Source of the DNA: Bin87 sp965222895
Lineage (GTDB): Bacteria; Chloroflexota; Dehalococcoidia; Lucifugimonadales; UBA3495
NCBI GenBank assembly: GCA_965222895.1
Contig: CBDCVB010000001.1
Span: 186,001 to 250,000 of the forward strand
Direction: 5' to 3'
DNA: 64,000 nucleotides
Shown in pieces: positions 42,120 through 52,498 of the stretch. The position numbers were made by a program, and so were the translations under genes. Positions within the stretch are counted from its first letter, which is position 1. Each line of letters begins with the position of its first letter. The notes under the pieces were generated by a model. That model was not told where the DNA came from. It saw nothing but the letters and a program-made list of their open reading frames with translations, and did no database searches.

Positions 42120-43571
42120 GTAACTGTTCAGAGTTGGTGGGGGAATTGGTTCAAAGAGGTTCGGGGATGGCTGGCGCGAGGGGTTGTGGTTATGTCATAT
42201 AACGGGCATGGATTCGGAAACTGACCTGTCCACTGCTGACCGCGATGTGCTCATCGCCATCGTCATACGGCAGGAGGCCATCATAGCCAGGCAGCAGGCG
42301 ATCAACGAGCGCCTGGAGAGGCGGATTGCTCAGCTGGAAGGGCGGGCCAAACCCAGTGGCGCCCGGGGGATGCCCGGCCTCAAACCCGAAGCCAGCCGGA
42401 AACCGGCCCAGCCCAAAGCGCCACGCAAGCCCCGGCCCCACGGCTTTGCCCGCCGTCGCATGACGCCCACCCGTCGGGTGGAGCATGTGGTGGACCACTG
42501 TCCCGACTGCGGAACGCTGTTGTCCGGCGGCTGGACCCAGCGCACTCGGGAGGTCATCGAGTTGCCCCAGGTTCCGGCGGAAGTTACCGAGCACGTCTAC
42601 ATCGCCAGGGATTGTCCGGCTTGCCGCCGCCGCTGCGTTTCCCCGGCGCAACTGGATGGCGTGGTAATGGGCCAGCAGCGCCTGGGTATCAACTTGATCA
42701 GCCTGATCGCCACGCTCCGAGAGGAGGCCCGACTGCCCATCGCCGTCATCCAGCGGTATCTGCGCACCGTCCATGGGCTAAGCCTCAGCCTGGGAGCAAT
42801 CATGGCTGCGGTACATCGCACCGCGCAAAAGGCCCAAGCCGCCGTGGACCGGATACTCGCCCAAGTCCGCGCCAGCCCAGTGGTCCACGCCGACGAGACC
42901 GGCTGGCGTGAGGATGGCAACAACGGCTACGTGTGGACCTTCAGCACACCATCGGCGCGCTACTTCCTGAGGCGGGGTCGCAACAAGGAAGTGGTGGATG
43001 AGGCTCTGGGCGACACCTTCTCCGGTGTGCTGGTCAGCGATTTCTACGCCGCCTACCACCATTACGACGGCCCAAAGCAACGCTGCTGGGTTCATCTGTT
43101 GCGGGACATTCACGACCTGAAGGTCCTCTATCCGAAGGACCGAAAGCTGGCGCAGTGGGCCGACGCCGTCCACGAGATTTACGACCGGGCCAAAGCCAGC
43201 GCCCATCCCCAGACCAAGCGACGACGCACCGCCCAACTGGCCCTGGAACGGCAGTTGCTGGCCCTCTGCCAACCCTTCCTTCGCGACCCCTCGGCAACCC
43301 AGGCCAAACTGTGCCGACGCATCGAGCGCCATATCAAGGAATTGTTCGTCTTCGTGGCGATACCCCAAGTGCCTGCCGACAACAACGCCGCCGAACGCAG
43401 CCTGCGCCACCTGGTCGTCAGTCGCAAGGTCAGCGGCGGCACCCGGTCGGAACGGGGCAGCATCAGCAGGATGACCCTGGCTTCCCTCTTCGGCACCTGG
43501 CGCGCCCAAGGACTGAATCCCCTCGCCGCTTGCCGACAACTGCTCACTTCCCCGCAACTCTGAACAGTTAC
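42120..43571 (+). mobile_element. IS66-family insertion sequence, complete copy (1452 bp)
   Basis: The ends GTAACTGTTCAGAG... and ...CAGTTAC are flanked by the 8-bp duplication CCCAGGTG at 42112-42119 and 43572-43579. The length is the same as the copy in the MFS gene, with a single intact transposase. It starts the island of IS elements that runs to about 51758. Confidence 0.95.
42208..43563 (+). CDS. IS66-family transposase (TnpC type)
   Basis: A 451-residue transposase (MDSETDLSTADRDVLIA...) nearly identical to the one at 6059-7414: coiled coil, zinc region (CPDCG, CPACRRRC) and DDE residues in VHADET, VSDFYAAY and NNAAERSLR. The frame is intact. Differences such as VAIPQVPADNNAAE versus VAEPEAPPDNNAAE show the copies are related but not identical, so they are not the result of one burst. 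Confidence 0.93.
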   Translation: MDSETDLSTADRDVLIAIVIRQEAIIARQQAINERLERRIAQLEGRAKPSGARGMPGLKPEASRKPAQPKAPRKPRPHGFARRRMTPTRRVEHVVDHCPDCGTLLSGGWTQRTREVIELPQVPAEVTEHVYIARDCPACRRRCVSPAQLDGVVMGQQRLGINLISLIATLREEARLPIAVIQRYLRTVHGLSLSLGAIMAAVHRTAQKAQAAVDRILAQVRASPVVHADETGWREDGNNGYVWTFSTPSARYFLRRGRNKEVVDEALGDTFSGVLVSDFYAAYHHYDGPKQRCWVHLLRDIHDLKVLYPKDRKLAQWADAVHEIYDRAKASAHPQTKRRRTAQLALERQLLALCQPFLRDPSATQAKLCRRIERHIKELFVFVAIPQVPADNNAAERSLRHLVVSRKVSGGTRSERGSISRMTLASLFGTWRAQGLNPLAACRQLLTSPQL

Positions 43572-43611
43572 CCCAGGTGGGCGATGCCGGAGGGGGTGAG
43601 GGGGGTGCCTA

Positions 43612-44842
43612 GTATTCAGTCAAACCTGAAAGGGCAGATGAAGCGTGAAACGGGCCAGGGTTGTTACGCTGACTGGCAAACAGCGGTGCGGGAGGTGTGG
43701 CATCCATGGTTCAGGAGAAACACGCGGTCCGGTTGTCATTGGAAGATCGGGACCAACTTCGTCAGTTGATCCGCAGCGGCCAGTGCTCGGCTCGGGTCAT
43801 CAATCGGGCGCGCATCCTGCTCAAGACTGACGACGGATGGAGTGCTTCGCAGGTGGCGGTGGCCCTGGACACGTCGCCGCGCACGGTGTTCCGCACCAAA
43901 CGCCGGTACAACGAAGGTACGCCGAGGAAGGATTGGGCGGCGTGCTGCACGACCATCCTCAAGCCAATCGGTATCGCAAGCTGGATGATCGAGGCGAAGC
44001 CCACCTGATTGCCCTGGCGTGCAGCGACGCGCCCGAGGGGCATGACCACTGGACCCTGCGGTTGCTGGCCGACCAGGTGGTGGAATTGGGAGTGGTGGCG
44101 TCGCTATCCCACGAGGCGGTAAGGCTGCGGCTGAAAAAACGTCCTCCTGCCGTGGCGGAAGCAGCAGTGGTGCATCCCCAAGGTAGGGGGTGAATTCGTG
44201 GCGGCGATGGAGGACGTGCTGGACTTGTATGCCGAACCCTACGACCCCCACCGGCTGGTCATTTGTTTCGACGAGACTTCCACCCAGTTGCTGGCCGACA
44301 CCAAGCCGCCCATCCCAGTGCAACCGGGACAACCGCGGCGTCAGGATTACGAATATCGCCGCGCCGGTACGCGCAACATCTTCCTGACCTGCGAACCGCT
44401 GGCGGGCTGGCGACACGTGGCGATTACCGAGCGCCGCACCATGGAAGACTTCGCCCACCAGATGCGCTGGCTGGTGGATGAGGCTTACCCAGATGCCCCA
44501 GTAGTGCGGGTGGTTCTGGACAATTTGAACACGCACCGCATGGCTTCCCTCTATGAGACCTGCGACGCCGCCGAAGCCCGGCGCATCGTGAAGCGGCTGG
44601 AGTTTCACCACACACCCAAGCACGCCAGTTGGCTGAACATGGCGGAGATCGAGTTCAGCGTGTTGACCCGGGCCTGTCCCAGGGGCGTAATCCCGACGAG
44701 ACTGCCCTGCAGCGAGCCATCAACGCCGATGAGGCCGAGCGCAATGCGGCGAGGGCCACCATCAACTGGCGGTTCAACACCCAGGACGCCCGAGCCAAAC
44801 TGCATCGCCTCTATCCCTTCAATTCCAAGATTGATTGAGTAC
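43612..44842 (+). mobile_element. IS630-family element, decayed (1231 bp)
   Basis: Terminal inverted repeats start GTATTCAGTCAAAC (left) and GTACTCAATCAATC (right, complemented), flanked by TA at 43610-43611 and 44843-44844, the TA duplication expected for IS630/Tc1-mariner elements. It lies against the 3' end of an IS1182-type transposase gene that it seems to have truncated. Confidence 0.85.
43706..44838 (+). pseudogene. IS630-family transposase, several frameshifts
   Basis: The coding signal moves between frames: an HTH part LEDRDQLRQLIRSGQCSARV, then LGGVLHDHPQANRYRKLDDR, then the DDE part (VICFDETSTQLL, VVRVVLDNLNTH, ASWLNMAEIEFSVL) and finally RNPDETALQRAINADEAERN to the TGA at 44836-44838. 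At least three frameshifts separate these parts. Not functional. Confidence 0.85.
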
Positions 44843-44844
44843 TA

Positions 44845-46680
44845 GAAAGCGGGCCGGAAAGCCCTGGTTGGGTAGAGGGATTGTGGCGGTAAAGCCGAGA
44901 CGAACAAAACAGGGACCATAGTTGTCCGAGCTGGACCGCGCTGCAATTGGCCGCAGCATTGGCGACGACAGCGTGGACAACATTGAGGACGACGCGGTGG
45001 CCTGCTGCGCCGCCACCGCTACTGCCCGACCGCCCGATTTTGCCCAACGTCAGGGTCAGGTTGGCCACCGTGGCCGCCAGGTACAGCTGGAATCGCGTTT
45101 TGACCCTACCGAAGTAACGGGCTTGCCGGATGCCCAACTGGACCAGCCGCGCCAGCCGATGCTCTGCCACCACCCGTCGCTTTCGGTACTGGTCGTGGTC
45201 GGCGCTCCGCTGCAACGCTCGGGCCTGCTGCAGCAGGGTTTCCTGCGGATGGATTTGCACCCTGCGTCCTTTACTGCCTTGGGCCGCAATGCATTCGGGC
45301 CGCCGCGGGCACGCCCCACAGATCTCCCCATCAAATTGGAAAGCCTGCAAGCGATAGACACGACCCGTGCGGTCAGTCCGTTTTCCCGCCGGTACGATGG
45401 TGCGGGTAACCTGTCCCGCCGGACAGGTGCAACTGCCCGCCGCCAGGTCAAGGTGAAAGTCATGCTTGGGAAAGTGTTTCCGGTTGGGTCGGCCCGGCGC
45501 TTTGGCCACCAACCGGCGTCCCGCATCGACGAAGGTCTGGCGAGTGCCACCATCACCGTAGGCCGCGTCGCCCATGTCTTCCTCCACCACCGAGCCGGTA
45601 CTCGCTTCGCTCTGCTCCACCAGTTCCAACGCCCCCAGATTGTCGGGAGCGTTGCCCGGCAACACGTCCACGGCCGTGATCAGCTGACTGTCGGTGTCCA
45701 CCACGATGGCCGCCTTGTGCCCGTCAAAGCGTCGCCGGCTGCTCTTGTGTCCGTGGCGCAGCTCCGGGTCATGCATCGACAGCATCCGGTCCTTGCTCAC
45801 CCCGTCATCAGCATCGGCATCAGCATCGCCATCGCCATCGCCGCTCTGGCGCGCGATGTCCTGGAGCAGCAACTGTCCCAGCAACTCCGCCCCATCCACT
45901 ATGCTCTGACGCTGGACGCTGTCCTCGGGCAATTCCACCCACGCCTGCCGCGCCAATTCCAGCAGCCGGTCCGCATCGGCCACTAGCTCAGCCAGCAATG
46001 CTTGACGCGGGACAAATGCCGCCCGCGCTTTGCGGTCCGACCAGTCGATCGCTGCCTCGCCCTTAATGCTGGAACCCAGGTACCTCTCGTACCCCCGGGC
46101 TTCGTCCCATTCCGGCAAGGTGGTGTTCGCCACGGCCGCCAGGGCCCGCAACAGTTTGACGATCCCGTCCGCCAGCAGATTATAGGTGTCCTGCACCGCG
46201 CCCCGTCCCAGGATGCAGGTCGTGTCCGGCGCCACCCGCATCCCACGCTTTTTCAGGTAGCCCGACTGCCGCGCCAGGCGCCGGCTGCTCTCGAATACCT
46301 CCCGCACCTTGTCGTGCAGTATCAACTGCGCCCGGAACAGCTGCAGCGTACTCTTGGCAAAGGGTACTCTTGGCAAAGGGCCGCTCTTCAATCTCAATCC
46401 CCAACGCCACCTTCCAACGGATGTCGAAGTCGGCCCTCGCCTTGGCCTCAGCATCGCTCACCCGGTCGTAGGTCTGCAGCAGCAGCGCCGTGGCCAGCAG
46501 GCTGGGCGGCACGCTGTTCCGACCATTGTCCGGACCATAGATCTCGGCAAAATCGTCATCGCTGAACAGCTGGTCCCGCAGTGCGGCCAGCAAGCCGTAG
46601 AAAGTGTCCTTGCCCACGTAGTCCGGATACAACCGATCCGCTTCCCAGAGGCCCCTCTGGTCCGAACGCTTCCCCAGCAT
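44845..46680 (-). pseudogene. IS1182-family transposase, frameshifted by a 16-bp tandem duplication and 3'-truncated
   Basis: The start at 46680 reads MLGKRSDQRGLWEADRLYPD, with the N-terminal DUF772-like region (SVPPSLLATALLLQTYDRVSD). At 46348-46379 GTACTCTTGGCAAAGG occurs twice in tandem and shifts the frame at ERPFAKSTL. The second frame then gives the DDE part (VVDTDSQLITAVDVLPGNA, YGDGGTRQTF, CTCPAGQVTR) to the end. The 3' end runs into the IS630 element at 44844. Removing one 16-bp copy would restore one frame of about 600 residues. Confidence 0.85.
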
Positions 46681-46729
46681 TGTCCTGCTCCGCTAGCCTT
46701 GATTGCCCGGAGTATAACCGCTAGCCAAA

Positions 46730-47033
46730 TCAACCGGGGTTTCCGGCCACCTTTGTAGGGATGCAGTCGCACGGTGCGCCCGATGCCGGGTCTGGCGGCC
46801 ACGCACTGAGGACGCAGAGAGCAGGCTCCAAACACCACGCCGTTGAACCGGAAGCCTTCCAGTTTGTAGGTGCGGCCGGTGAGATCGGTTCGTGTCGCCA
46901 TGGGGCCAGCTGGCGGGTAACCTGTCCGGCCGGACAGGTGCAGGTGCCCGCCGCCAGGTCGGTCCCCGAGCGTCTCTGGCTGCATGCTGCCCTGGCCATC
47001 TCGCCCAGCACCGCCACTGCGGGCCGTCAACAT
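46730..47033 (-). pseudogene. IS1182-family transposase fragment
   Basis: A second piece of the same kind of transposase. Strings DLAAGTCTCPAGQVTR and RTDLTGRTYKLEGFRFNGVV correspond to the DLAAGSCTCPAGQVTR / YRLQAFQFDGEICG region of the copy at 44845-46680, but are split between frames. Both ends are missing. Confidence 0.75.
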
Positions 47034-47122
47034 CCCCTTTGCGTGGCTACCGCACCCTGCACACAGCCAAATCTATTGGGACCAAGCCCTCACCGTCTCT
47101 CTCCCGGCTCTATGCATCATTC

Positions 47123-47166
47123 GGTTAGGGGCGAGGCCAACTCGACCCCTAACCTACCACGGTAGG
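47123..47166 (+). promoter_or_regulatory. leader hairpins before the ABC permease genes
   Basis: GGTTAGGGGCGAG (47123-47135) pairs with CTCG-A-CCCCTAACC (47141-47154), a 13-bp stem with one bulge and a 5-base loop. A second CCTACC/GGTAGG hairpin overlaps at 47153-47166. They lie 20-65 bases before the ATG and could act as a transcription attenuator or mark a repeat. Confidence 0.45.
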
Positions 47167-47188
47167 ATAAATCACACCGGAGGCAGCA

Positions 47189-48106
47189 ATGCAACGCTAT
47201 ATAATCCTACGTCTGGGCCAAGCAGTGCTCGCGCTGCTGGTTATCAGTATCGTGGTTTTCGCCCTGGCGCGGGTTACGGGCAGTCCTCTAGACGTTCTCC
47301 TGCCCGAGGAGGCGACTGCAGTGGACATAGCACGGGTCGAGGCACGGTGGGGCTTGGACAGCCCCATACATATACAGTACATAAAATATATGGGCAACGT
47401 CATCCGGGGAGACTTCGGGGAATCCTTCAGATTCCGGGGCTCCGTCTCGGATATGATATGGGAGCGGTTGCCCGCCACCGTCCAACTGGCAGGCTTTGCC
47501 GTCCTGGTAAGCGCCGCCCTCGCCCTGCCTATCGGGATCATTGTGGCGGTGAAAAAAGATACTCCCATCGACACCATTGGCAAGATAATTGCCCTGCTGG
47601 GACAGTCGCTGCCTTCCTTCTGGCTGGGCATCGTCCTCATGTGGATTTTCGCGGTCTATCTAGGTTGGTTGCCAACCTCCGGGAGGGGCGGGATAAGCCA
47701 CATGATCCTCCCTGGCATCGCATTGGGGTGGTACAACGTAGCGGCGTTGATGCGCCTGACCCGTTCTTCTATGCTAGAGGTACTAGACACCGAATACGTG
47801 AAGCTGGCCCGGATTAAGGGCATCCCAGAGTGGAAGGTAATCTGGAAGCACTGCTTTCGCAACGCCCTCATCGTTCCCCTCACCTACTTCGGCCTCATCG
47901 GTGCGGTAATAATGACCGGATCCGTGGTTATCGAGACCGTTTTCTCCTGGCCCGGAGTGGGGCAACTCACCATAGAGGCCCTACGGTCTAGGGACTACCA
48001 GGTTGTTCAGGCGATGGTCCTCATGTTCGCCACTGGCTTCCTTGCGATTAACCTGCTGGTGGACATTCTCTACGCCTATCTTGACCCCCGTATCCGGTAC
48101 ACCTAG
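47189..48106 (+). CDS. dipeptide/oligopeptide ABC transporter permease (DppB-like)
   Basis: A 305-residue permease with six predicted helices: MQRYIILRLGQAVLALLVIS start, GDFGESFRFRGSVSDMIWER, and the EAA-type loop EYVKLARIKGIPEWKVIWKH, followed by ETVFSWPGVGQLTIEALRSRDY, the DppB signature. It would form the inner-membrane channel with DppC. GGAGG is five bases before the ATG. Codons such as ATA and CTA are commoner than in neighbouring genes. No substrate-binding or ATPase gene is nearby. Confidence 0.9.
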   Translation: MQRYIILRLGQAVLALLVISIVVFALARVTGSPLDVLLPEEATAVDIARVEARWGLDSPIHIQYIKYMGNVIRGDFGESFRFRGSVSDMIWERLPATVQLAGFAVLVSAALALPIGIIVAVKKDTPIDTIGKIIALLGQSLPSFWLGIVLMWIFAVYLGWLPTSGRGGISHMILPGIALGWYNVAALMRLTRSSMLEVLDTEYVKLARIKGIPEWKVIWKHCFRNALIVPLTYFGLIGAVIMTGSVVIETVFSWPGVGQLTIEALRSRDYQVVQAMVLMFATGFLAINLLVDILYAYLDPRIRYT

Positions 48107-48139
48107 CACTGGATCTATTAGCGAGGAAGGAGTTCCCCG

Positions 48140-49081
48140 ATGGCAATAATAGCAATTCCCAAGGGACGTCCGTGGGACGTAATTTCCAGAGTGTCAGCAG
48201 TATCACGGAGACTGGCTTGGATTCGGCGCTATCCCCTGTTGCCTCTGGCTATCATGCTACTAGTGCTGGTACTTCCTGCTGTCTTCGCCAACCAGATTGA
48301 ACTTCACAATCCCGAAATAGGAAACCTGAATGACCGGCTGTTGCCGCCTTTCTGGGTCGGAGAGGAGATTGTGCAAGGGGAAGTGGTCCGGGAGGCTGGG
48401 TCGATGAAGTTCCCGCTCGGGACCGACAAGCTGGGTCGGGACAACTTCAGCCGGATGGTTCATGGGGCCAGGATTTCGCTAACAGTGGCCCTCCTGGCTA
48501 TTGCCCTTGGGGGAGTGGTGGGTACCGCTCTGGGGCTCATGGCCGGGTACTACGGCGGCAAGACAGATGCTGTTGTCATGCGCATCGTAGACATCAAACT
48601 TGCCTTCCCGTCTATTCTGCTGGCCCTGGTGCTAGTGGCGGCTTTTAAACCCCACATGGTCACGGTAATAGTGGTCATCGCTATACTACTCTGGGCCCGC
48701 TATGCCCGGCTGGTGCGGGGGGAGGCTTTGGCCATTAGGCACCGGGACTTCGTGGACCGGGCCCGGGTGGCGGGAGCTTCTGACTTACGCATCATGGCCA
48801 GACATATCCTTCCCAACCTGGTAAATACGGTGGTGGTGCTAGCCACCCTCGAGGTAGGCCACGTCATCATCCTAGAGTCCACTCTCAGCTTCCTGGGGGC
48901 CGGCATACCCCCGCCCACACCCGCCTGGGGCCTGATGGTAGCCGATGGTCGGACGCTGATCATCAACGCCTGGTGGGTGGCGTTCTTCCCCGGCCTAGCC
49001 ATCCTGATGACGGTGCTCTCCATGAACCTGTTCGGTGATTGGCTGCGGGACAAGCTGGACCCCAAACTGAGGAACGTGTAG
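48140..49081 (+). CDS. dipeptide/oligopeptide ABC transporter permease (DppC-like)
   Basis: A 313-residue permease with the DppC order: first helix WIRRYPLLPLAIMLLVLVLP, then the periplasmic loop to FPLGTDKLGRDNFSRMVHGA, GYYGGKTDAVVMRIVDIKLAFPSI split around residue 150, the EAA loop RARVAGASDLRIMARHILPN and the end LESTLSFLGAGIPPPTPAWG. It pairs with the DppB-like protein 34 bases upstream. The downstream ATPase and binding-protein genes normally found in this operon are replaced by IS remnants at 49085. Confidence 0.9.
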   Translation: MAIIAIPKGRPWDVISRVSAVSRRLAWIRRYPLLPLAIMLLVLVLPAVFANQIELHNPEIGNLNDRLLPPFWVGEEIVQGEVVREAGSMKFPLGTDKLGRDNFSRMVHGARISLTVALLAIALGGVVGTALGLMAGYYGGKTDAVVMRIVDIKLAFPSILLALVLVAAFKPHMVTVIVVIAILLWARYARLVRGEALAIRHRDFVDRARVAGASDLRIMARHILPNLVNTVVVLATLEVGHVIILESTLSFLGAGIPPPTPAWGLMVADGRTLIINAWWVAFFPGLAILMTVLSMNLFGDWLRDKLDPKLRNV

Positions 49082-49084
49082 CTA

Positions 49085-49425
49085 TGCGCGTAGGTGAAGA
49101 GCAGGTTTCCTGAGGTCAAGCAGTGTTCCTGGACCCCTGGTCTTCCTTGTGTCCCCGAATGCGGGTGCAGGACATTGTGGCGGAGCTTCTCCTGGTAGTG
49201 AACCGGTTGGTGGCGAAGCAGGAAAAAGCAGGCCTGTCCTCCCTGCACCACCTGCTGGGCGATGTTCTTCTGGCAGCCCATGGCATCTATCGTTACCAGG
49301 CATCCTTTCAGTTCCAGCGCCTTGAGCAGTTCCGGTAGCGCCGTGATCTCGTTGGAGTGGGCCTTGGTGCGGGTCTGTCCCAGCGCCATCCCGCGCTCCG
49401 TAGCCCACGCACCTGTCCCGCGTCA
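49085..49425 (-). pseudogene. ISAs1-family transposase fragment
   Basis: AWATERGMALGQTRTKAHSN, EITALPELLKALELKGCLVT and IDAMGCQKNIAQQVVQGGQA match the middle of ISAs1-type (H-repeat) transposases. Both ends are missing. It abuts the DppC stop on one side and the istB remnant on the other. Confidence 0.8.
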
Positions 49426-49439
49426 AGCATTCTTGCCGG

Positions 49440-50235
49440 TTGGCGTCAATCAGTTTTGGCCGGTTCACCTCCTCGGCCTGGCCCTGTTGTTGGGCAGCGT
49501 TGGTGCGGTAGCTGGGGACGTCAAACTCCAGGATGACGGAGTGATGGACCACCCGGTCGATGGCCGCAGCGGTGGCCATGGGGTTGGCAAAGATGCGTTC
49601 CCACTCCGAGAAGACCAGGTTGGACGTGATGCCCAACGACCTCCGTTCGTAGCGTTCGGCGATCAGGGTGAAGAGGACCTCGGACTCCTCGGCGCCCTGG
49701 GGCAGGTAGCCCAGGTCATCAAGGAGGAGGAAGTCGAAGTTGTCCAGCTTGCGCAGTCGCCGGGGCAGGTCCAGGTCGCGCTTGGCGACGAGGAGTTCCT
49801 GCACCAGGCGGTAGGCGGGAGCGAAGAGGACGGAGTGGCCGGCAAGACCCACGCCCGGTGCCCCAGGGCGCACCGGGCGTGGGTCTTGCCGGTGCCGGGC
49901 AGCCCGAAGGCCAGCACGTTGACGCCGCGCTCGACGAAGCTGCCCTGGGCCAGTTGGTCCAGCTGCTGGCGTAGCGCCAGGGGGACCCGATGGTGCTCGA
50001 AGGTTTCCCAGGTCTTGCCTGAGGGCAGCCTGGATTCCCGGCGCAGCCGGTTGGTGCGCCGCTGTTTCCGATCTTCGGCTTCCTGTTCCAGTACTTCCAG
50101 GAAAGTTGCCAGGGCATCGCCGTGTCCAGCGGCGGTGAAACGGGCCACCGTCTCCGCAGCTACCGTGGGCAGCTTGAATTGGCCGCACAGTTGGCCGATG
50201 CGTTCCTGCATGATCACGGTGTCCATCATGCGCAC
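49440..50235 (-). pseudogene. IS21-family helper ATPase (IstB-like), frameshifted
   Basis: The start VIMQERIGQLCGQFKLPTVA and the Walker A string GLPGTGKTHARCALGH are in one frame. Then AGHSVLFAPAYRLVQELL, FDFLLLDDLGYLPQ (Walker B) and VVHHSVILEFDVPSYR are in another. The shift lies within a 21-23-bp perfect inverted repeat (49841-49861 with 49870-49890, 8-base loop). IstB helps the transposase choose targets. The gene begins at the istA stop, as usual for IS21. Confidence 0.85.
49839..49892. repeat. perfect 23-bp inverted repeat inside istB
   Basis: The arms 49839-49861 and 49870-49892 are exact complements (cores GGCAAGACCCACGCCCGGTG and its complement) with an 8-base loop. Normal istB genes do not have a palindrome after Walker A. 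It coincides with the frameshift. Confidence 0.85.
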
Positions 50236-51758
50236 ACCCCCGCCGCGGCCAGGCTGCCCGTGAGCAGGCGGTCGTAGACTTTCAGGTCCGGCTTCCCGGA
50301 CCAGACCAGCACCGGGGCTTCCGGTGGTTTGGGCTCGGCCAGGTCCCGCACCTCGGCGTAGTCGAAGGACTCACCCGCCTCCAGCAGCAACGCCAGGGCG
50401 CTGTCCACCGTGGCTGCCATGGTGGTCGCCGCCAGGTGCAGAATACGCACGTACTCCACGTCGGCCCGTTCACCGCGCCATCCACGCAGCGCGTCGTAGG
50501 CGAGGCGGAAGTGCCTGGTGGGAAACAGCTGCTCGCGGAAGCGGTAGCGGGCGAAGGCTCCGGGCTTGCGCACCAGCGAGCCGATGACGTGGCGGTAATT
50601 GACGTGGGCTTCCCGCTCACCACTCACGCGCTCCATGCGTTCCACCAGGTGGCCCTTGTAGTACACTGCCACCCAGTCGGCGTACAGACGGATCTGCACC
50701 TCCTTGCCGATGAGACGGGAGGGGACGCTGTAGGTCCGCTTGGCTGCCTGGATGGTGCTCCACTTGCGCACCCTGGACTGGTAGTTGACGTATTCCGGCA
50801 CCGGAGCTGGCGGCAGGGGTCTTAGGCAAGCCATTTCCTGCTCCAGCTTCCCCTGTACCAGGCGATTGTGTCTCTCCACCATCTGCCGGACGAAGCCGGC
50901 GTAGTCGTCGGCGGTGTCGAAATCGCGGCTGCCCCGCAGGATGAGGGCCTGGTCGATGGCGTCCTTGAGCCGATAGTGAGCTTGCTCGGCGACGCCGTTT
51001 TCATGGCTCTGGCCGCGATTGATGCGAGTGGACCGGAGGCCGTAGTGGTCCAGCAGCGCGGCGTAGTTGTCGTTCAGCGCCCGGCCGCGGCTGCGTTTCA
51101 CCTCGTGGGTGGCGGCTGACGTATTGTCGCTGCGCAGTATCTGGGGGACGCCGCCCAAGGCCCAGAGGGCATGCTGCAGTCCCTGCTGCAAGGCCCAGGA
51201 AGGTCTCGCCGGCGGCGATCTCCGCGTAACGCCACCCCGAGTGGCTGAGAATCAGCTGGAACAGCAGATGCCGGTAGGGCTGTCCGGCGATGGTCACCTT
51301 GAGTTCCCCGCAGTGGGTGAAGTCAAACTGGGCCTCGCGACCCGGCGGATGCACCTGGCGGATGCTCCTGAGGGAAGTACACCTCCCGCTCCGGCCCGTG
51401 CAGCGCCCTCCTCCTGAGCCTGTCGAAGGGCTTGTAATCGTCGTTGCAGCGTGCGCAGCTGGGACGCGCTGAACCGCCCGGGGTGCTGCTCCTCCAGCCA
51501 GTCGATAATTGTCGTCGCCTTCAGCTTGCCAGCCGGATCGCTCCGCAGCAGCGGCTCAATCTCATCCTCCCACACCCCGTCGAAGGGGTCGGGCCGAGTG
51601 CGCCATCGATGCTCTGGTTTCGTCGCCGACGGCAACGGACCACTCTGCCACTTGCGCGCCGAACGCACGCTCATCCCAGCCTTGGCGGCCGCCGTTTCCT
51701 GTGTCTTGCCTTCCGTACGTTTCTGCCTCAATAGCCTGACTTGTTGGTCTGTAATCAA
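50226..51758 (-). pseudogene. IS21-family transposase (IstA-like), frameshifted
   Basis: Three frames are used in turn: MITDQQVRLLRQKRTEGKTQ (N-terminal HTH), then REAQFDFTHCGELKVTIAGQ (first Asp of the DDE set), then QILRSDNTSAATHEVKRSRG and ENGVAEQAHYRLKDAIDQAL (second Asp and Glu) to the TGA at 50226. At least two frameshifts, near 51350-51400 and 51190. The istB remnant follows immediately. Confidence 0.87.
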
Positions 51759-51827
51759 CGGTACCTCCGTACCGAATGATTACCCATCACGACCGGCAAA
51801 AATAGTCGACGCTACCGGCAGGACTAA

Positions 51828-52374
51828 TTGTCGTTAATCACCAGAACCCCGTCCGAGTTCAACCAAGCCCAGTGGATGCTGAACCACACCGCGCTCCTCA
51901 ACAAGCGAAAAGCAGACTGGAAGCACGGTGGCTTTGATGTGAACATCGAGGGACAGAACAGCTTCGAACTCCGAGGCAGGTCAGCAACGCTGGCGGGCAG
52001 CCCGACCTGATCACGTAGAAAGACGGCCAAGCGGTCATCGTCGACGTGAATAACGGGCAGGACAGCCCCAGCCACGTCGTCCAGGTGACGATTTACTGTA
52101 CGCCATCCCGAGAGCGCTGGAGCGTTACCGGACTCTCAAACTCAGGGGCCAGGCCACCTACTTGGACCACACGGTCCGAATACCGGCGGAGGCTGTGGAC
52201 GACCAGTTCATACAGAACCTGGGAGCATTGATCCGCATACTGGCGACCGACAAGCCGCCCGCCCGCGTGCCGAGCAGACCGGAATGTCGCTTGTGCGACA
52301 TCAGCGCCCTGGACTGCCCGGAGCGTATGGACGTAGGCTCCGAGCCCGAGGGCAGAACTGCCAGCGACTTCTGA
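51828..52374 (+). pseudogene. Cas4-like PD-(D/E)XK nuclease, inactivated
   Basis: TRTPSEFNQAQWMLNHTALL and FDVNIEGQNSFELRGRSATL start the protein. After a frameshift near 51998 the reading is PDLIT-stop-KDGQAVIVDVNNGQDS, and after another near 52097 YAIPRALERYRTLKLRGQAT runs to PECRLCDISALDCPER with a Cys cluster as in Cas4-like nucleases, ending at TGA 52372. Besides two frameshifts and a TAG, the catalytic Lys expected in VDVKTG is Asn. No CRISPR array or other cas gene is near. This is a dead gene. Confidence 0.72.
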
Positions 52375-52498
52375 ATCCACCACCTGGCGTCGTTGCCAGT
52401 TCGAGGGACTGGTGAGACAATTGCCGCCGTTTGTGAGGAATTCAGGAGTGCTTCCTGCACGCGGCAAACACAAAAAGTACGCCCTTGGAGATCGAACC

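Noticed and set aside
44922..45986. A 354-codon plus-strand open frame
   Set aside because: It is antisense to the IS1182 transposase and has no motif of its own.
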